DNA of 64,000 nucleotides. Source: Nakamurella deserti. Its GTDB lineage: Bacteria; Actinomycetota; Actinomycetes; Mycobacteriales; Nakamurellaceae. The notes beneath the pieces were generated by a model. That model was given only the letters and a program-made list of their open reading frames with translations. It was not told the DNA's origin and did not search any database. The translations under genes and the position numbers were made by a program. The stretch's first letter is position 1; the number at the start of each line of letters is the position of its first letter. This document shows positions 6,406 through 15,897 of this stretch, in pieces. The stretch is taken from contig NZ_QCXS01000002.1 of assembly GCF_003260015.1 (NCBI RefSeq), positions 1,736,001 through 1,800,000 on the forward strand. Direction: 5' to 3'.

Positions 6406-9264
6406 ATGACCCAGCCTGCGGCAACAGGCTTCTCGCTGCTGCTGTGGCTCGTCGTCGGGTTCCCCGTCGCCGCCGTCGCGGCCGTCCCGCTGGTCCGCCG
6501 CTTCGACCGGGCGGCGTTGCCGGCCCTGGCGCTGCTGCCCGCCGCGACGTGCGCCGCGGCGCTGACGCAGCTGCCCGCGGCCCTCGACGGCGGGTGGGCG
6601 TACCGGCTGGACTGGGTGCCCGCCCTGTCGCTGGCGCTGGACGTCCGCTGGGATGCGCTGTCGGCGATCATGACCGTCGTGGTGACCGCGATCGGCGCGG
6701 GCGTGCTCGTCTACTCCTCGCGGTACTTCCCCGCCGACGACGACGGTCTCCCCCGTTACACCGGTCTGCTGCTGGCCTTCGCCGGCGCGATGCTCGGTGT
6801 GGTGCTGGCCGACAACCTCGTCCTGCTGGTCATCGCCTGGGAGCTCACCGGCCTGCTGTCCTACCTGCTCATCGGGCTGCGCTACCGCACGCTGTCGACC
6901 CGCCGCTCGGCCGCGCAGGCCTTCGTCGTCACGTCCGCCGGCGGGCTGGTCATGCTCGTCGGGGCCATCCTGCTCGGGGTGCACGCCGGCACCTTCCGGC
7001 TCAGCGAGATCATCGCCGCCCCACCGGTGGGCACGGTCGTCGACGTCGCCGTCGCGCTGTTGCTGATCGGTGGCCTCAGCAAGTCGGCCATCATCCCGTT
7101 CTCGTTCTGGCTGCCGGGTGCCATGGCCGCACCCACCCCGGCGAGCGCCTACCTGCACGCCGCGACGATGGTCAAGGCGGGCGTGTACCTGTTCGCCCGG
7201 CTGGCCCCGGCCTTCGCGCTGAGCCCGGTGTGGGCGCCGGTGCTGGTCACCCTCGGTGTCGGGACGATGGTCTACGGCGCCGTGGTCGCGTTGCGGCAAC
7301 GCGACCTCAAGCTGCTGCTGGCCTACGGCACCGTGTCCCAGCTCGGCCTGATCACCCTGCTGATCGGGGCCGGCACCGCCGATCTGCTGCTCGCCGCCCT
7401 GGCGATGCTCATCGCCCACGCCGCGTTCAAGGCGTCACTGTTCTTCGTCGTCGGACTCATCGACACCGGCGCCGGGACCCGCAAGCTCACCGAGCTCAGC
7501 GGCCTCGGCCGGGCGCACCCCGTGCTGTGCACGGTGGCCGTGGTGGCCGGTCTCTCGATGGCCGGACTGCCGCCGCTGGTGGGCTTCGTCGCCAAGGAGG
7601 CCGGCATCACCGGGCTGCTCGAGGCCGGCGGCTGGGGCGTCGTCGGGCTCGGCGGGATGATCCTGGGCTCGGTGCTCACCGTCGCCTACACGGCCCGCTT
7701 CATCTGGGGCGCGTTCGGCACGAAGCGCTGGCTGCCGACCACCGACCGGATGACGCTGCCGGCGTCGATGACGGTCCCGACCGGCGTGCTGGCCGCGGTC
7801 GGTCTGCTCTTCGGTGTGGTGCCCTCCCTGGTCGAACCGCTGGTCGCCACGTACGCGCAGACCGCCGGCGAGGTCCACGACGACGCGCTCGCACTGTGGC
7901 ACGGCATCACCCCCGCCCTGTTGATCTCGATCGTGGTGTGGCTCCTCGGCGGCGCGGTGTTCGCGCTGCAGCGCCGCCGCGAGGGTACCGAGCTCGCGAC
8001 CCCCGGTGGTGAGCCGGGCGCCGGTTACCGGGTGCTGACCGGCGGTGTCCTGCGCTTCGCCCGGCGGCTGACGTCGGCCACCCAGCGCGGGTCGCTGCCC
8101 GTCTCGCTCGGCGCGATCCTCGTCGTGCTGCTGGTCTTCCCGGGCTCGCTGCTCATCCGTTCGGGGGTCGGGCCCGGTCCGGTCCGCGGACCGCTCGAGT
8201 CCCCCGTCGAGCTGGCCCTGTGCGGGGCGATCGCGTTGCTCGCGGTCGTGGTGTTGCGCTGCCGCCGGGGGCTGACCGCCGTGCTGTTCGTCGGCGGCAT
8301 CGGCTACCTGGTGGCCGTGGTGTTCGTCACCCGCGGCGCCCCCGACCTCGCCCTCACCCAGCTGCTGGTGGAGACGGTCACCCTGGTCGCTGCGGTGCTG
8401 CTGCTGCGGCGGCTGCCCGACACCGCCCTGCACCAGAACCGGCGGGGCAACGGTGTCCGGCTCGCGTTGGCGATCGCCGTCGGTGTGCTGATGACCGCCT
8501 TCGCGCTCATCCTGCCCGGCGTTCGGACCCAGGCCCCGGTGTCGGACCTGATGGCCGGACCCGCCCAGGACTTCGGCGGCGGCACGAACCTGGTCAACGT
8601 CGTCCTGGTCGACATCCGCGGCTGGGACACCTTCGGCGAGTTGCTGGTGCTGGTCGCCGCGGCCACCGGTGTCGCCTCCCTGGTGTTCGTGTCCCGCCGC
8701 ACGGGCCGGGTGCCCCGTGCCCCGAAATCGACCGGGAAGAGCGGCGTCGACCGGCCGTCGCCGTGGCTGGTCACGAACTGGAGCCAGCGGCCCTCGCTGC
8801 TGCTGGAGGTCATCGGCCGGCTGCTGTTCCACACGCTCATCGTCTTCTCGGTGTACCTGCTCTTCGCCGGCCACGACGCCCCCGGCGGCGGTTTCGCCGG
8901 CGGCCTCGTCGCCGGGCTCGCCCTCACCCTGCGCTACATCGCCGGTGGCGCCTACGAACTCGGCGAAGCGGCCCCCTGGGACGTCGGCCGGGTCCTCGGG
9001 CTGGGGGTGCTCGTCTCGGTGGTCACCGCCGCGTTCGGCGTCGTCAGCGGCGGCGCCGCACTGCAGAGCGAGATCTGGAAGGCGAGCGTCCCCGTGCTCG
9101 GCGACCTCAAGCTGGTCACCTCCACCTTCTTCGACATCGGCGTCTACCTGGTGGTCATCGGCGTGGTCCTGGACCTGCTGCGCTCGCTCGGTGCGGGCCT
9201 CGACCAGCAACCCACCGTCGACCGCACCGGGTCGACCATCATCTCGAGCGGAGCCCGGCGATGA
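6406..9264 (+). CDS. mrpA: Na+/H+ antiporter subunit MrpA fused to MrpB
   Basis: 952 residues, membrane-embedded throughout. The N-terminal two thirds is the complex I NuoL-like domain. Its antiporter residues are visible: Glu in VIAWELTGLLSYLLIGL, and Lys/His in GGLSKSAIIPFSFWLPGA and SAYLHAATMVKAGVYL. A DUF4040 segment follows (RGAPDLALTQLLVETVTLV). The last ~150 residues (LFAGHDAPGGGFAGGLVAG onward) are a full MrpB (MnhB) domain, so A and B are one polypeptide. Start chosen: ATG 6406, with GGGAGA just upstream; an in-frame ATG at 6391 is the alternative. It heads a translationally coupled operon (ATGA overlap with mrpC). The complex exports Na+ in exchange for protons for pH and salt homeostasis. 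Confidence 0.93.
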   Translation: MTQPAATGFSLLLWLVVGFPVAAVAAVPLVRRFDRAALPALALLPAATCAAALTQLPAALDGGWAYRLDWVPALSLALDVRWDALSAIMTVVVTAIGAGVLVYSSRYFPADDDGLPRYTGLLLAFAGAMLGVVLADNLVLLVIAWELTGLLSYLLIGLRYRTLSTRRSAAQAFVVTSAGGLVMLVGAILLGVHAGTFRLSEIIAAPPVGTVVDVAVALLLIGGLSKSAIIPFSFWLPGAMAAPTPASAYLHAATMVKAGVYLFARLAPAFALSPVWAPVLVTLGVGTMVYGAVVALRQRDLKLLLAYGTVSQLGLITLLIGAGTADLLLAALAMLIAHAAFKASLFFVVGLIDTGAGTRKLTELSGLGRAHPVLCTVAVVAGLSMAGLPPLVGFVAKEAGITGLLEAGGWGVVGLGGMILGSVLTVAYTARFIWGAFGTKRWLPTTDRMTLPASMTVPTGVLAAVGLLFGVVPSLVEPLVATYAQTAGEVHDDALALWHGITPALLISIVVWLLGGAVFALQRRREGTELATPGGEPGAGYRVLTGGVLRFARRLTSATQRGSLPVSLGAILVVLLVFPGSLLIRSGVGPGPVRGPLESPVELALCGAIALLAVVVLRCRRGLTAVLFVGGIGYLVAVVFVTRGAPDLALTQLLVETVTLVAAVLLLRRLPDTALHQNRRGNGVRLALAIAVGVLMTAFALILPGVRTQAPVSDLMAGPAQDFGGGTNLVNVVLVDIRGWDTFGELLVLVAAATGVASLVFVSRRTGRVPRAPKSTGKSGVDRPSPWLVTNWSQRPSLLLEVIGRLLFHTLIVFSVYLLFAGHDAPGGGFAGGLVAGLALTLRYIAGGAYELGEAAPWDVGRVLGLGVLVSVVTAAFGVVSGGAALQSEIWKASVPVLGDLKLVTSTFFDIGVYLVVIGVVLDLLRSLGAGLDQQPTVDRTGSTIISSGARR

Positions 9265-9632
9265 ACGTCCTGACGTCCAACGCGGTCGTCGCCGTGACCA
9301 TCGGCGTGCTGTTCGCGTGCGGTCTCTACCTGATGATGTCGCGCAACCTGATCCGGGTGCTGCTCGGCTTCCTGCTGGTCGGGCACGGCACGAACCTGCT
9401 GCTGCTGTCCAGCGGCCGAGCGGGGTCGGCGCCGATCGTCGGCGAGCCGGGCGGCGACAGCGCCGATCCGCTGCCGCAGGCGCTGATCCTCACGTCGATC
9501 GTGATCAGCCTGGCGGTGGCCACCTTCCTGATGGCGATGGCCTACCGCAACTACCAGCTGACCACCGCGGCCGACCTCACCGAGGGTCCCGAGGACGTCG
9601 AGGCCCTGCGCAACGCGGCGGAGGCCGACTGA
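9261..9632 (+). CDS. mrpC: Na+/H+ antiporter subunit MrpC
   Basis: 123 residues with three membrane helices, homologous to NuoK. The conserved YLMMSRNLIRVLLGFLLVGHGTNLLLL segment and the later DPLPQALILTSIVISLA are the MrpC/MnhC hallmarks. ATG 9261 overlaps the mrpA stop in ATGA, and its own TGA shares a base with the mrpD ATG. It acts only as part of the Mrp membrane complex. Confidence 0.93.
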   Translation: MNVLTSNAVVAVTIGVLFACGLYLMMSRNLIRVLLGFLLVGHGTNLLLLSSGRAGSAPIVGEPGGDSADPLPQALILTSIVISLAVATFLMAMAYRNYQLTTAADLTEGPEDVEALRNAAEAD

Positions 9633-11236
9633 TGACCGCCCTGCTCCCCGTCTCGGTGATGCTGCCGATGTTCGGCGCCGCTCTGGCGCTGCTCTTCGGC
9701 CGGCAACCCCAGGCCCAGCGACTGATCAGCGTCGGTGCGCTCGTCGCACAGCTCGTCGTCGAGATCGTGATGCTGCTGCAGGTCGACGCGAACGGCACGC
9801 TGGTGATGCACATCGGCGGCTGGGGCGCACCGATCGGCATCACCCTGGTCGCCGACCGGCTGGCCGCGTCGATGCTCGTAGTGTCCACGCTGGTGACGCT
9901 GGCCGTGCTGGTCTACGCGATCGCGGCCGGCCAGTCCGACCGGGACGCCACCGAGACCCCGGTCAGCATCTTCTTCCCGGCGTTCCTGCTCCTGGCCACC
10001 GGCGTCTCCAACGCCTTCCTGGCCGGCGATCTGTTCAACCTGTTCGTGTCGTTCGAGATCCTGCTGACCGCCAGCTACGTGCTGCTGACCCTGGGCGGGA
10101 CGAAGGAGCGGCTGCAGGCCGGCGGGCCGTACATCGTCGTCTCGCTGCTGTCGTCGATCATCTTCCTGAGCGCGATCGCGCTGGTCTACACGGTCGTCGG
10201 GACCATCAACCTGGCCGACCTCGCGGTCAAGCTCGGCGGCGTCCCCGACGGCATCGTGCTCGTCCTGCAGTCGATGCTGCTCGTCGCCTTCGGGGTGAAG
10301 GCAGCCATCTGGCCGATGTCGAGCTGGCTGCCCGACTCCTACCCGAACGCGCCGGCGCCGGTGACGGCCGTCTTCGCCGGCCTGCTCACCAAGGTCGGCA
10401 TCTACGCGATCCTGCGGGTGCAGACCCTACTGTTCCCGGGCGACAGCCTGCAGCCGGTGCTGCTCAGCATCGCGGTGGTGACGATGCTCGTCGGCATCCT
10501 CGGTGCGCTCGCCCAGCCCGGTATCAAGCGGCTGCTGTCGTTCACGCTGGTCTCGCACATCGGCTACCTGCTGTACGGGGTCGGCCTGGCGTCCGCGGCC
10601 GGAGTGAGCGCGTCGGTGTTCTACGTGGCGCACCACATCCTCGTGCAGACCGCGCTGTTCCTGGCCGCGGGACTGATCGAACGCGTCTCCGGCACCACGA
10701 TGCTGGCGCGCCTGGGTGGGCTCGCCGCGGTGTCGCCGCTGCTGGCCGTGCTGTTCTTCCTGCCGGCCATGAACCTCGCCGGGGTGCCGCCGTTCTCCGG
10801 CTTCCTGGGCAAGGTCGGCCTGTTCGAGGCCGGCGTGGAGAACGGGTCGACGCCGGCGATCGTCGGCGTGGTCGGTGGGGTGCTGACCAGCCTGCTCACC
10901 CTCTACACCATCGTCCGGGTGTGGGGGCAGGCGTTCTGGCGCGAGGCGGCGGACGCCCCCGACCGGGTCGACGCCGGTGGCGGCGGCCGCTCCAGCCGGG
11001 CCTCGGGCGAGTCCGGCCGGCGGCTCGCCGCGGCCCGATCGCTGCCCGCCGGGATGCTCGGCGCGACCGCGGCGACCGTCACGGTGGGGTTGCTGCTGAC
11101 CGTGTTCGCCGGGCCGCTGTTCGGGCTCGCGAGCCGCGCCGGGGACGACCTGATGCACCCGGACCGCTACATCACGGCGGTGCTGAGCAACACCGACGTC
11201 GGGGTCGACCCGCTGGCGGGCGGGGGCACACCGTGA
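9632..11236 (+). CDS. mrpD: Na+/H+ antiporter subunit MrpD
   Basis: 534 residues, a second NuoM/NuoN-like antiporter subunit. The key acidic helix NLFVSFEILLTASYVLL and the Lys helix FGVKAAIWPMSSWLPDSYP are present, as is the His/Lys-containing YVAHHILVQTALFLAAGLI. A Gly/Ser/Arg-rich cytoplasmic insertion (about residues 440-470) is not typical and looks like a linker extension. It starts one base inside the mrpC stop (TGATG), and its stop overlaps mrpE by GTGA. Confidence 0.93.
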   Translation: MTALLPVSVMLPMFGAALALLFGRQPQAQRLISVGALVAQLVVEIVMLLQVDANGTLVMHIGGWGAPIGITLVADRLAASMLVVSTLVTLAVLVYAIAAGQSDRDATETPVSIFFPAFLLLATGVSNAFLAGDLFNLFVSFEILLTASYVLLTLGGTKERLQAGGPYIVVSLLSSIIFLSAIALVYTVVGTINLADLAVKLGGVPDGIVLVLQSMLLVAFGVKAAIWPMSSWLPDSYPNAPAPVTAVFAGLLTKVGIYAILRVQTLLFPGDSLQPVLLSIAVVTMLVGILGALAQPGIKRLLSFTLVSHIGYLLYGVGLASAAGVSASVFYVAHHILVQTALFLAAGLIERVSGTTMLARLGGLAAVSPLLAVLFFLPAMNLAGVPPFSGFLGKVGLFEAGVENGSTPAIVGVVGGVLTSLLTLYTIVRVWGQAFWREAADAPDRVDAGGGGRSSRASGESGRRLAAARSLPAGMLGATAATVTVGLLLTVFAGPLFGLASRAGDDLMHPDRYITAVLSNTDVGVDPLAGGGTP

Positions 11237-11775
11237 CCGGGCGGGCCCTGAGCGCCCTGCGGTCTCGGCTGTTCGCGCTGGTCTGGCTGCTGCTGGTGTG
11301 GTTCGCGCTGTGGGGGTCGTTCAGCCCGGCGCTGCTGCTGGTCGGCGTCGGGGTGGCCGCGCTCACCCTGTGGGTGTTCCCGTTGCCGCCGGTCGAGCTC
11401 GTCGTCGGGGTGCACCCGCTGCGCCTACTGGCGCTGGTCGGCCGTTTCCTCGGCGACGTCACGGTGGGCAGCGCGCAGGTGGCCTGGCTGTCGGTGCGGC
11501 CGGGTCATCCCCGCAGCGCCATCACCGAGGTGCAGTTGACCACCCGCTCCGACCTGGTGCAGACCATCACCGCGATGATGGTGTCGCTGGTGCCGGGGAG
11601 CATCATCGTGCACGCCGACCCGGAGGCCCGGACACTGACCATCCACGTGCTCGACACCCGCACCCACGACGTCGACGACGTGCACCGGACGGTGCTCGAC
11701 CAGGAACGACGCATCCTGCGGGCCATCGAACCGCGCGGCGGGCTGAAGGTGCCGTCGCAAAAGGAGAAGCGATGA
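11233..11775 (+). CDS. mrpE: Na+/H+ antiporter subunit MrpE
   Basis: 180 residues beginning at a GTG that overlaps the mrpD stop. Two N-terminal membrane helices are followed by the MrpE core. TRSDLVQTITAMMVSLVPGS and later LTIHVLDTRTHDVDDVH are diagnostic of the MnhE family. MrpE is needed for assembly and activity of the antiporter. The end overlaps mrpF in ATGA. Confidence 0.92.
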   Translation: MTGRALSALRSRLFALVWLLLVWFALWGSFSPALLLVGVGVAALTLWVFPLPPVELVVGVHPLRLLALVGRFLGDVTVGSAQVAWLSVRPGHPRSAITEVQLTTRSDLVQTITAMMVSLVPGSIIVHADPEARTLTIHVLDTRTHDVDDVHRTVLDQERRILRAIEPRGGLKVPSQKEKR

Positions 11776-12032
11776 CCGCCGCGTTCATCGTCGCGGGCGT
11801 GCTGTTCGCCCTCGGCGCGCTGGGGGCCGGCTACCGGCTCCTCCGTGGACCGGGTGCCCTCGATCGCGCCATCGCCCTCGACGTGTTGCTGACCATCGTC
11901 GTCGGTGTCACCGTGCTGCTCGCCGCGGTCAACCGCTCGGCCACCACCCTCGTCATCGGCGTGGTCGTGGCGGTGCTCGGGTTCCTCGGGTCCGCCGCCG
12001 TCGCCAAACTGCTGCCCTCGGACCGCCTGTGA
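11772..12032 (+). CDS. mrpF: Na+/H+ antiporter subunit MrpF
   Basis: 86 residues, three predicted membrane helices. The RLLRGPGALDRAIALDVL loop is the family signature (GP..DR..ALD). It sits at the normal E-F-G position with 4-base overlaps on both sides and is a small structural subunit of the Mrp complex. Confidence 0.92.
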   Translation: MTAAFIVAGVLFALGALGAGYRLLRGPGALDRAIALDVLLTIVVGVTVLLAAVNRSATTLVIGVVVAVLGFLGSAAVAKLLPSDRL

Positions 12033-12364
12033 ACGCCTACGACGTCATCGCCGCCGTGCTGCTGGTGCTGGGAGCGGCGATGTCGCTCTTCGCCGGTGTC
12101 GCCCTCCTGCGGTTCCCCGACCTGATGAGCCGGGCCCACGCGGCGGCCAAACCGCAGGTGCTGGGAACCCTGCTGCTGATGGCCGGTGCCGGCTTCGCCA
12201 TCCGCACCCCCGGGGTGATCGGACTGCTGCTGCTGATCGCGGTGCTCCAGCTGGCGACGGCCCCGATCGCGGCGCACCTCGTGGTCCGCGCCGGTCACCG
12301 ACGGGACGCCGCCGCCGAGCGTCCTGAGCTCGCGCACGACGGCAACCCCACCACCGGCGACTGA
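12029..12364 (+). CDS. mrpG: Na+/H+ antiporter subunit MrpG
   Basis: 111 residues starting at GTG 12029, overlapping the mrpF stop. It shows the MrpG/MnhG signature FPDLMSRAHAAAKPQVLGTLL, with three membrane helices and a short charged tail. It completes a full A(B)-C-D-E-F-G antiporter set in one operon of about 6 kb. Confidence 0.92.
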   Translation: MNAYDVIAAVLLVLGAAMSLFAGVALLRFPDLMSRAHAAAKPQVLGTLLLMAGAGFAIRTPGVIGLLLLIAVLQLATAPIAAHLVVRAGHRRDAAAERPELAHDGNPTTGD

Positions 12365-12377
12365 GGACGCGAACCCC

Positions 12378-12833
12378 ATGACCCCCGGGCGGCGGGACGG
12401 ACGGCCCGTTCTGCCGCTGGGTCTGTTCGCGCCACAGCTGGTCGGGGTCGTGGCCGCCGCAGGCCTGTGGTTCACCGCCGGGACCACCCACGAGCGGATC
12501 ACGCTCGGGGTGCTGGTCGTCCTGGCGGTCGCGGTCACGGCGCCGCTCGCGTTCGTCGCGGCGATTCGCCGGGTGCCCGGCGTGTGGGCGAACACCCCGG
12601 TCGAGCGGACGGGTCCGGGCGTCGTCCGTGCCGTCCGGACCTCGATCGGCGCCACCGTGTGCGTCCTCGGTGGCCGGTACCTGGTCACCGGGTCCGACGA
12701 CACAGGTGGGTGGCTACCGGGTCTCGGCGGCATGCTCGCCGGGACCAGCCTGTTCCTCGCCGCCTGCGCCTGGTGGTTCGTGCGGCCCGCTCGGGACGAC
12801 CCCGGCACCGCCGACCGATCACACCGGCGCTGA
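12378..12833 (+). CDS. Small membrane protein of unknown function following mrpG
   Basis: 151 residues with about four hydrophobic segments (for example LVGVVAAAGLWFTAG and ERITLGVLVVLAVAVTAPLAFV) and basic ends. I do not recognise a family. ATG 12378 lies 13 bases after the mrpG stop on the same strand, so it is probably co-transcribed with the antiporter. Its TGA is the first three bases of the IdeR-like box that controls the next operon. Confidence 0.7.
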   Translation: MTPGRRDGRPVLPLGLFAPQLVGVVAAAGLWFTAGTTHERITLGVLVVLAVAVTAPLAFVAAIRRVPGVWANTPVERTGPGVVRAVRTSIGATVCVLGGRYLVTGSDDTGGWLPGLGGMLAGTSLFLAACAWWFVRPARDDPGTADRSHRR

Positions 12834-12849
12834 GGTTAGCCAACCCTCA
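12831..12849 (+). promoter_or_regulatory. IdeR/DtxR-type iron box before the siderophore permease operon
   Basis: The 19 bases tgaggttagccaaccctca match the IdeR/DtxR consensus TTAGGTTAGGCTAACCTAA at 14 of 19 positions, with the core GGTTAG and AaCC half-sites kept. It ends 53 bases before the first FecCD permease start. Iron-loaded IdeR would be expected to repress here. The protein itself is not in the window. Confidence 0.7.
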
Positions 12850-12902
12850 GTTACGCTCGGAGCTGACCGTCGGCGACCGCCGGCCCGAGCTCCGGAGGGT
12901 AC

Positions 12903-13964
12903 GTGGCCACCGTCGTCGAAGCCGTGCCCGCGGTCGCCGGGGACGAGCTGGCCGTCCGCCCCCGGACCACCCGGCGCCGGGTCGTCGGGATCGCCGCCCT
13001 GCTCCTGGTCCTGCTCGCGGTCACCGCCGCCAGCCTGCTGCTCGGCGCCCGCAGCCTGTCCCCGGGGGTCGTCTGGGCGGCGCTGGTCGACCCGGTCACC
13101 GGCAACGCCGACCACGACGTCGTCCGCACGCTCCGCATCCCGCGCACCCTGGTCGGTCTCGTCGGCGGCATCGCCCTCGGGCTGGCCGGCGCGCTGATGC
13201 AGGGTGTGACACGTAATCCGATCGCCGATCCCGGGCTGCTCGGCGTCAACTCCGGCGCGTCGCTGTTCGTGGTCACCGCCATCAGCGTCTTCGGGGTGAG
13301 CACCGTCGAGGGGTACCTCTGGTTCGCCTTCGCCGGTGCGGGCATCGCGTCCCTGCTGGTGTACGGGGTGAGCTCCCTCGGCTGGGACGGGGTCACCCCG
13401 GTCAAGCTGGCGCTCGTCGGCGCCGCGTTCACCGCCGTCGCGACCTCGCTGATCACCCTGGTCCTGCTCACCGACCAGCACACCCTGGACGAGTACCGGT
13501 TCTGGCAGGTCGGCTCGCTGGTCAACCGGCCGCTGTCGGTGCTCACCTGGACCGCCCCCGCGGTCGCGGTCGGGGCGGTGCTCGCGCTGGCCTCGTCCCG
13601 CACCCTCAACGTGATGGCGCTCGGCGACGACGTCGCCCGCGGGCTCGGGCAGGACCTCCGTCGCGGACGGCTGGTGATCATCGGCTCGGTCATCCTGCTG
13701 TGCGGCGCGGCCACCTCGATGGTGGGGCCGATCGCCTTCGTCGGGCTGATGGTGCCGCACGTCGCCCGCTTCGTCGCCGGGCCCGACCACCGCTGGATCC
13801 TGCCGCTCTCGGGACTGCTCGGCCCGGTGCTGCTGCTCACCGCCGACATCATCGGCCGGCTCATCGCGCTGCCCGGCGAGATGGAGGCGGGCCTGGTCGT
13901 CGCGTTCATCGGCGCGCCCGTGCTGATCGTGCTGGTCCGGCGGAGCCGGAACGTCGCCGCATGA
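12903..13964 (+). CDS. Iron-siderophore ABC transporter permease (FecCD family), first subunit
   Basis: 353 residues, about nine to ten membrane helices. The FecCD landmarks are present: LRIPRTLVGLVGGIALGLAGALMQ, then TRNPIADPGLLGVNSGAS, and near the end SMVGPIAFVGLMVPHVAR, the loop that contacts the ATPase. The GTG start at 12903 has ggagg 6 bases upstream. It is first in a coupled permease-permease-ATPase operon (ATGA overlaps). The IdeR-type box upstream implies expression under iron starvation. It imports a ferric siderophore across the membrane together with the next three genes. Confidence 0.92.
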   Translation: MATVVEAVPAVAGDELAVRPRTTRRRVVGIAALLLVLLAVTAASLLLGARSLSPGVVWAALVDPVTGNADHDVVRTLRIPRTLVGLVGGIALGLAGALMQGVTRNPIADPGLLGVNSGASLFVVTAISVFGVSTVEGYLWFAFAGAGIASLLVYGVSSLGWDGVTPVKLALVGAAFTAVATSLITLVLLTDQHTLDEYRFWQVGSLVNRPLSVLTWTAPAVAVGAVLALASSRTLNVMALGDDVARGLGQDLRRGRLVIIGSVILLCGAATSMVGPIAFVGLMVPHVARFVAGPDHRWILPLSGLLGPVLLLTADIIGRLIALPGEMEAGLVVAFIGAPVLIVLVRRSRNVAA

Positions 13965-15019
13965 GCCTGGACGAGGCGGTCCGGCAGGCCGACACCGCAC
14001 TGCTGCGCAGCCGGTCCGACCGGCGGCGCCGGCACTGGATCGTCGCGGTCGCGCTGACCGTCACGCTGGTGGCGGCCGGGCTGCTCGCGTTGATGCTGGG
14101 CTCGGTGAGTCTGTCGCCGGGGCAGGTGCTGGGTGCGCTGGTGGGGGACGGTGACCGCCGGTCGACGCTGGTCGTGCAGGGCCTGCGGCTGCCCCGCCTG
14201 ATCCTGGCGCTGCTCGCCGGGGCGGCGTTCGGCCTGGCCGGGGCGCTGTTCCAGTCGGTGCTGCGCAACCCGCTGGCCAGCCCCGACATCATCGGTATCA
14301 CGCAGGGGGCCAGCGTCGGCGCGGTGCTGGCGATCCTGGGCCTGGGACTCACCGGCCCCTGGGTCTTCGGGATGGCCCTGGCCGGTGGCTTCCTCGTCGG
14401 CGGCCTGCTGTGGGTGGTCGCCGCCCGCGGTGGCCTGGCCGGCTTCCGGTTCGTGTTGGCCGGCATCGGCGTCGCCTATCTGGCCGGCAGCGTCCTGGGC
14501 TACCTGCTCACCCGCACCCAGGTGCAGCAGGCCCAGACGGCGCTGCAGTGGCTGGCCGGCAGCGTCGCGCAGGCCGACCCCGCGATGAACCGGTTGCTGG
14601 CCGTGCTGCTCGCCGTGCTGCTGGTGGCGACCATCCCCTGCGCGCGGGCCCTGCAGGCGCTGCGGCTCGGTGACGACACCGCCACCGCGCTCGGGGTGCG
14701 GCCGGCCCGGTCCCGGCTGCTGGTCATCGCGGTCGGGGTGGGGCTCGCGTCGCTGGCCACCGCCGCGGCCGGCCCCATCGCCTTCGTCGCCTTCACCGCG
14801 GCTCCCATCGCCCGCCGGTTGCTCCGCGACGGCTCGCTGGCCCTGCTGCCGGCGACGCTGGTCGGGGCGCTGATGGTGGTCGCCGCCGATCTCGTCGCCC
14901 AGCACCTGCTGCCCGCCGACATGGCGGTGCCGGCCGGGGTAATCACCGGCGTGGTCGGTGGGCCCTACCTGATTTGGCTGCTCGCCACCGCCCGCCGTAC
15001 CCGGGAGACCCCACGATGA
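13961..15019 (+). CDS. Iron-siderophore ABC transporter permease (FecCD family), second subunit
   Basis: 352 residues, paralogous to the preceding gene and likely its heterodimer partner. Visible motifs are LRLPRLILALLAGAAFGLAGALFQ, LRNPLASPDIIGITQGAS, and TAAAGPIAFVAFTAAPIARR. The N-terminal ~30 residues are charged and cytoplasmic. ATG 13961 overlaps the previous stop, and the gene's own stop overlaps the ATPase start. Confidence 0.92.
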   Translation: MSLDEAVRQADTALLRSRSDRRRRHWIVAVALTVTLVAAGLLALMLGSVSLSPGQVLGALVGDGDRRSTLVVQGLRLPRLILALLAGAAFGLAGALFQSVLRNPLASPDIIGITQGASVGAVLAILGLGLTGPWVFGMALAGGFLVGGLLWVVAARGGLAGFRFVLAGIGVAYLAGSVLGYLLTRTQVQQAQTALQWLAGSVAQADPAMNRLLAVLLAVLLVATIPCARALQALRLGDDTATALGVRPARSRLLVIAVGVGLASLATAAAGPIAFVAFTAAPIARRLLRDGSLALLPATLVGALMVVAADLVAQHLLPADMAVPAGVITGVVGGPYLIWLLATARRTRETPR

Positions 15020-15858
15020 CCAGCGCGACATCGGCGACCGCCGAGGCCACGACCGGCACCCCGCCGGGGCTCTCGGCCCGCGGCCTGAGCCTGGCCTACG
15101 ACGGGCGCACGGTGGTGCACGACGTCGACCTCGACATCCCGACCGGACGGGTGACGGTCGTCGTCGGGGCCAACGGCTGCGGCAAGTCCACCCTGCTGCG
15201 CGGGCTCGGCCGGCTGTTGCCGGCGACGACCGGCGAGGTGCGTCTGGGCGGCCGCAGTATCACCGCGATGCCCACCCGGGAGGTCGCCGAGGTGCTCGGG
15301 CTGCTCCCCCAGCAGCCGATCGCCCCCGAGGGCATCACCGTGGGCGACCTGGTGGCGCGGGGACGGCATCCGCACCAGCGGGTGTTCCGGCGGTGGTCGG
15401 CCGCCGACCAGAGGGTGGTCGCGGCGGCACTGACCGCCACCGAGACCGCCGACCTCATCGGCCGCCGGGTCGAGGAACTGTCCGGCGGGCAGCGGCAGCG
15501 GGTCTGGATCGCCATGCTGCTGGCGCAGGACCCGCGGGTGATGCTGCTCGACGAACCGACCACGTTCCTCGACATCGCGCACCAGATCGACGTCCTGGAA
15601 CTGCTCAGCGAGCTGAACCGGGACAGTGGCACCACGGTGGTGATGGTGCTGCACGACCTCAACCTGGCCGCCCGATACGCCGACCACCTGGTCGTGATGA
15701 GCGCCGGCCGAATCGTCGACGAGGGCGCGCCGGCGGCGGTGCTGACGGCCGACTCCGTGCGGTCCGCGTTCGGGCTGGACTGCCGAATCATCAGCGACCC
15801 GGTGACCGGCACTCCGATGGTGGTCCCGGAGGGACGGCGCGGCCACGGTCGGACGTGA
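15016..15858 (+). CDS. Iron-siderophore ABC transporter ATP-binding protein (FepC/FecE-like)
   Basis: 280 residues, one nucleotide-binding domain. Walker A is GANGCGKST, the signature is LSGGQRQR, Walker B is VMLLDEPT, and the switch His is in MVLHDLN. The RGRHPHQ stretch in the helical domain is typical of siderophore and cobalamin importers. It is coupled to the second permease by an ATGA overlap and ends 93 bases before the binding-protein gene, which has its own iron box. Confidence 0.93.
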   Translation: MTSATSATAEATTGTPPGLSARGLSLAYDGRTVVHDVDLDIPTGRVTVVVGANGCGKSTLLRGLGRLLPATTGEVRLGGRSITAMPTREVAEVLGLLPQQPIAPEGITVGDLVARGRHPHQRVFRRWSAADQRVVAAALTATETADLIGRRVEELSGGQRQRVWIAMLLAQDPRVMLLDEPTTFLDIAHQIDVLELLSELNRDSGTTVVMVLHDLNLAARYADHLVVMSAGRIVDEGAPAAVLTADSVRSAFGLDCRIISDPVTGTPMVVPEGRRGHGRT

Positions 15859-15897
15859 CCTGATCGACGCATCCGGGTACCGGGAGCACCGCAGAAC